From Streptomyces sp. NBC_00536 (GTDB lineage: Bacteria; Actinomycetota; Actinomycetes; Streptomycetales; Streptomycetaceae), in assembly GCF_036346295.1 (NCBI RefSeq), contig NZ_CP107819.1, positions 3,348,001-3,412,000 on the forward strand: a stretch of DNA of 64,000 nt, written 5' to 3'. Both the position numbers and the translations under genes were made by a program. The notes beneath the pieces were generated by a model. It was not told the DNA's origin, did no database searches, and saw only the letters and a list, made by a program, of their open reading frames with translations. This document shows, one piece after another, positions 60,977 to 64,000 of the stretch. The stretch's first letter is position 1. Every line of letters begins with the position of its first letter.

Positions 60977-62707
60977 TCAGCCCGTCGTGAACGAGACGAA
61001 CAGGTACGACTTTTCGGCGGTGTCCGAGTAGGGCTTGCTGATCAGCGTCTGGGAGATGAAGAACCGCCCGTTGTGGTAGCAGTACTCGGCTCCGAGGGAC
61101 GAGAAGCTGGTCTCCGGGCGCCGGATGTTCTTGTCCTCCGGCATCTCCATGAGGAGGGTTTCCTTCATGGTCGTGCCGTCGATGCTGACGATCTGTCCGC
61201 CCTTGTTGTAGGGGGGCAGCTTGTAGGCGATGACGTTCGGCCCGTCCATGCGCAGCGGCATGATCGTGTACTGCTCGCCCGCGTCGGCGCGGTCGGTGGT
61301 CTGCTTGCCGGTGCTGAGGTCGAAGGACAGCAGCTCGTTGGTCTTGCCGTAGGTGTCCTTGCCCTGGTGCTGCGCGGCCGGCACGTAGACCTTGCCGTTG
61401 CCGACGACCATCTTCTTGCAGGTCTCCACCTCGGTGGCCCCGCAATCGACGTCGTAGTTGCCGGACGAGACCGGGATACGGGACTTCAGCGCGCCCGCGT
61501 CGTCGAGGACGAAGAGGTCGCTGACGCTGCTGCCGCCCTTGGCCACGTCACCGATGTCGGCGCCGACGACCAGCGGCTTGGTGGAGACGATGTGCGCGTA
61601 CTCGATGCCCTGCGACATCTTGTACGAGGACTTCGGCGCGCCCGTCGCCGGGTCGAGGCTCTGGGCGATCAGGTACTGGCTGCCGTACGGGCCGCACTTG
61701 CGGATGACCGCGAGGGCTTCGCCGCCGCCGTAGCCGACGTCGTAGCAGCCTTCGCCGTCGACCTTGGCGGGCCAGAGGTTCTTGCCGTCGGCGATGTTCC
61801 AGCCCGCGCCGCCCTGGAGGCCGCCCGCGGCGACGGTGGTCCCGCTGACCGTGACCTCCTTGAACTCCACCGGCTTGTCACCGCTGGTGGCGGCCTTGAT
61901 GGAGGTGGACCAGAGCAGCTTGCCCGTGTTCAGGTCGATGGCGCCGACCTGGTTGCAGCGGGGGTACTTGTTGGCGTCGCTGGCCAGCGCTTCCTGGAAG
62001 AGGACCGCCGTCTTGCCGCCGCTGGCGTGCCGGCTGGCTCCGCAGATCTCGGCCGGGAGCGGGATGGACCACTTCTGGGCGCCGGTGTTCAGGTCGTAGC
62101 CGACGATCTTGGCCACATCGGACTTCACGTAGACGGTGTCGGTGACCCAGGAGCCCTCGACGTGCGTGATGTCGGCGACCTTCGGCTGATCCAGGTTGAC
62201 CAGGGTCTTGGCCTTGGTGTTCGCCGGGGCCTTCTCGGTGGCGGGCCCGCCGCCGGGCTTGTCGCCGTCGCCGGTCGCGCCGGGGCTCTTGCCGTCGGTG
62301 GGGCTCTTGCTGACGTCCTGCTTGCCGCCGTCGTCACCGACGTACCAGAAGCCGCCGCCCACGATCAGGGCGATGGCCACGATCGCGGCGACGACGATGA
62401 GGATCTGGTTGCGCAGGTCGTTGCTCCCGCCGCCGGTGCCACCGGTGCCGCTCCCGCCGCCGCTCGCAGGCGGGACGTAGGCGGGCGCGGGCACGGTCTG
62501 CGGCGGCTGCGGGGCCTGCGGGTAGCCGTAGGCGGGCTGCTGCTGCGGGTAGCCGTAGGCGGCGCCCGGCTGGTGGGGCGGCTGCTGCGGGGGCGCGGGC
62601 GGTACGGGCGGTGCGGCCGGCGGCGGCGCGAAGCCGCCCGGCGGCGGGTCCTGGGGCGCGCCGAAGCCGCCCGACGGGGGCTGGTTCGGGGGCGGCGGGG
62701 TACTCAT
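60977..62707 (-). CDS. Membrane-anchored PQQ-type beta-propeller protein
   Basis: This 576-residue protein has a Pro/Gln/Tyr-rich cytoplasmic tail (1-95, repeated GYPQ units), one membrane helix (ILIVVAAIVAIALIVGGGFWYV, about 104-125), a Gly/Lys linker and an extracytoplasmic domain with repeated PQQ_2-type blades (e.g. VGYDLNTGAQKWSIPLP; IDLNTGKLLWSTSI; SFDLSTGKQTTDRADA). Pairs of Cys residues may form disulfides. A PQQ cofactor is not implied. Similar proteins in Streptomyces form operons, as here with the neighbour at 62778. A scaffold or sensing role is likely. Confidence 0.85.
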   Translation of the reverse strand: MSTPPPPNQPPSGGFGAPQDPPPGGFAPPPAAPPVPPAPPQQPPHQPGAAYGYPQQQPAYGYPQAPQPPQTVPAPAYVPPASGGGSGTGGTGGGSNDLRNQILIVVAAIVAIALIVGGGFWYVGDDGGKQDVSKSPTDGKSPGATGDGDKPGGGPATEKAPANTKAKTLVNLDQPKVADITHVEGSWVTDTVYVKSDVAKIVGYDLNTGAQKWSIPLPAEICGASRHASGGKTAVLFQEALASDANKYPRCNQVGAIDLNTGKLLWSTSIKAATSGDKPVEFKEVTVSGTTVAAGGLQGGAGWNIADGKNLWPAKVDGEGCYDVGYGGGEALAVIRKCGPYGSQYLIAQSLDPATGAPKSSYKMSQGIEYAHIVSTKPLVVGADIGDVAKGGSSVSDLFVLDDAGALKSRIPVSSGNYDVDCGATEVETCKKMVVGNGKVYVPAAQHQGKDTYGKTNELLSFDLSTGKQTTDRADAGEQYTIMPLRMDGPNVIAYKLPPYNKGGQIVSIDGTTMKETLLMEMPEDKNIRRPETSFSSLGAEYCYHNGRFFISQTLISKPYSDTAEKSYLFVSFTTG

Positions 62708-62777
62708 CGGGTGCTTCTGCCTCTCATGGGCGGCCTGGGGGACGACGGGGCGGCGGACACGGTCACTTGAGGAGGAT

Positions 62778-64000
62778 TCATTTGCCGAAGACCATCAGGA
62801 ACTTCTCGTCCTTGCCCTCGCCGGTGATGTGCGTGGAGGACATGAAGAGCCGCCCGTCCACATAGGCGATCTGCGGGGTGTAGAAGGAGTTCTCCAGCGG
62901 CGCGGCGGGCCCGGACGGATTGTGCAGGACCGTCGTGGGCTTGCCTCCGGCGCCGATCGGGAGGGAGATGACCTCGCCGCCGGTCGCGCGGTCCGCCGCG
63001 GAGTTGTAGGCGTACAGCTTGCCGCCCTCGGCCTTCAGCGGGACCAGGGCGCGCTTGTCGCCCGCCGGGGTGCGCCACTTGGGCTTTCCGGTGCCGAGGT
63101 CGAAGGCGACCAGTTCGTTGGAGGCGCCTTCGGTGGGCAGGACGATGGTGTCGGAGCCCGCGTCGACGACGACGCCCCAGCAGTCCTGGAGCGGCCGGTC
63201 GAGGATGGGGTCGTCGCAGCGGGGCGTGAACTGGCCCTCGCCGCTGAGCTGCGAGCGCTGCTTGCCGTCGGGGCCGAGGACCATGATGGAGCGCTGGTTC
63301 TTGTCGCGCTGCTTGACGTCGACGACGAGCGGGTCCACGGAGTAGACCTTGCTGACCTTCCAGCCCTGCGGGAAGCGGTAGGTCCAGCTCTTCTGGCCGC
63401 TGACCGGGTCGGTGCCCTGGAGTTCCTCGATGCCGTCTGCGCAGGTGGCGACGGCGACGATCTTGCCCTGGCCGGCCGCGTAGGAGCCGGGCGTGCAGCC
63501 CTCGGGGACGTTGGAGCCGAAGAGCCGGTCCCCGGTGCTCACCTTGAAGGCGCTGGCGGCGCCGACGCGGCTGGCGGTGACGGTGTCACCGGTGATGGCG
63601 AGGCTGGGGGTGACCATGATGTCGAACATCCCCTCCTTGGGGATCTCCTTCGTCCAGCCCTCCTTGCCCGTCTTGAGGTCGACCAGCTTCAGCTGGTTGC
63701 AGGTCGCGGAGTCGGACTCGCCGTCCATGATGCCCACGACGACCTTGCCGTCGGTGGTGGTCTGCGGGGGCGTGCTGCACACCTTGGTGGGGAAGGTGAC
63801 CTTCCACTTCTCTTTGCCGTCGCTCACGCCGAAGCCGGTGAGCGACTTGTAGAAGGACTTGACGACGGTGTCGCCCACGATCCACTGGCCCGTCGCGTCC
63901 CCGCCGCCGCCCGGCAGCTGGGTGGAGTTGGTCCTCAGCCACAGGACCTTGCTCTCGCCGGGCTTGCGGCCGGAGTTCAGGTCGGCGTCGCTCATGCCGG
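62778..64000 (-). CDS. PQQ-type beta-propeller protein, 5' end outside window
   Basis: About 405 residues are visible. It is a paralogue of the preceding gene, with blades such as VSDGKEKWKVTFP, LVDLKTGKEGWTKEIP and FDLGTGKPKWRTPA, and C-terminal VDGRLFMSSTHITGEG. A Met codon near 63993 is visible, but the anchor and proline-rich tail of the paralogue are absent from the window, so the true start probably lies beyond 64000. It is 70 bases from its neighbour and likely in the same operon. Confidence 0.8.
   Translation of the reverse strand, partial: GMSDADLNSGRKPGESKVLWLRTNSTQLPGGGGDATGQWIVGDTVVKSFYKSLTGFGVSDGKEKWKVTFPTKVCSTPPQTTTDGKVVVGIMDGESDSATCNQLKLVDLKTGKEGWTKEIPKEGMFDIMVTPSLAITGDTVTASRVGAASAFKVSTGDRLFGSNVPEGCTPGSYAAGQGKIVAVATCADGIEELQGTDPVSGQKSWTYRFPQGWKVSKVYSVDPLVVDVKQRDKNQRSIMVLGPDGKQRSQLSGEGQFTPRCDDPILDRPLQDCWGVVVDAGSDTIVLPTEGASNELVAFDLGTGKPKWRTPAGDKRALVPLKAEGGKLYAYNSAADRATGGEVISLPIGAGGKPTTVLHNPSGPAAPLENSFYTPQIAYVDGRLFMSSTHITGEGKDEKFLMVFGK

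Overview
The window is high-GC actinobacterial chromosome and is almost certainly from Streptomyces. The evidence is G/C-rich third codon positions, many GTG and TTG starts, XRE/DUF5753 plus DUF397 gene pairs, CGNR and HATPase_c regulators, lipoproteins, and a core gene order (mfd ... tRNA-Gln, glmU, prs, rplY, pth, ppc, desaturase, tam/tamR, galE) that I recall from the S. coelicolor chromosome. All product calls come from reading the translations; no database search was run.

Layout. 1-9.5 kb: mazG (cut by the left edge), a SurA-like lipoprotein, a YfhO membrane protein, a Ser/Thr kinase with its membrane partner, an orphan HTH-HsdM-HsdS-like methylase and a lipoprotein. 9.6-11.5 kb: a small MT0933-type antitoxin-like gene and a whiJ/abaA-like regulatory set (DUF397, XRE/DUF5753, divergent HATPase). 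11.5-12.1 kb: a repeat block. 12.1-15.8 kb: a glyoxalase-like protein, two membrane proteins and a Tat-exported PI-PLC. 15.8-21.8 kb: a polymorphic toxin island made of a WXG100-like protein, a 1440-residue RHS toxin, an immunity candidate, a zinc-ribbon orphan and an IS701-like remnant. 21.9-36.5 kb: an acetyltransferase, a glyoxalase-like protein, mfd, a MacB/FtsX-type ABC exporter, an MFS pump, a CGNR regulator divergent from a dehalogenase-like hydrolase, and a DivIVA/Scy-like coiled-coil protein.

36.5-42.1 kb is the most unusual accessory region. It holds a 1032-residue protein joining an Imm35/YrhB-like domain, a collagen-like tract, a deaminase-like domain and a SUKH-4 domain. Next to it are a WHH-type nuclease fused to a SUKH-1 domain, and a divergent YwqJ-type deaminase paired with a SUKH-3 protein. 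Toxin-like and immunity-like domains are therefore packed together without any visible export leader.

42.1-54.5 kb: an orphan histidine kinase, tRNA-Gln(TTG), then the housekeeping run glmU-prs-rplY-pth, ppc on the other strand, an acyl desaturase coupled to a TetR regulator, and the divergent tam/tamR pair with a striking 15-bp repeat operator between them. 54.5-64 kb: two LuxR-type regulators (one lacks the receiver aspartate), galE, an XRE regulator, methyltransferases and two PQQ-type beta-propeller membrane proteins, the second cut by the right edge.

Strong hairpins sit at many gene junctions, and a dispersed palindromic repeat family (core CCGGCGTTTGAGGCGC) occurs at three loci. No rRNA, CRISPR array, integrase, attachment site or replication origin was seen.
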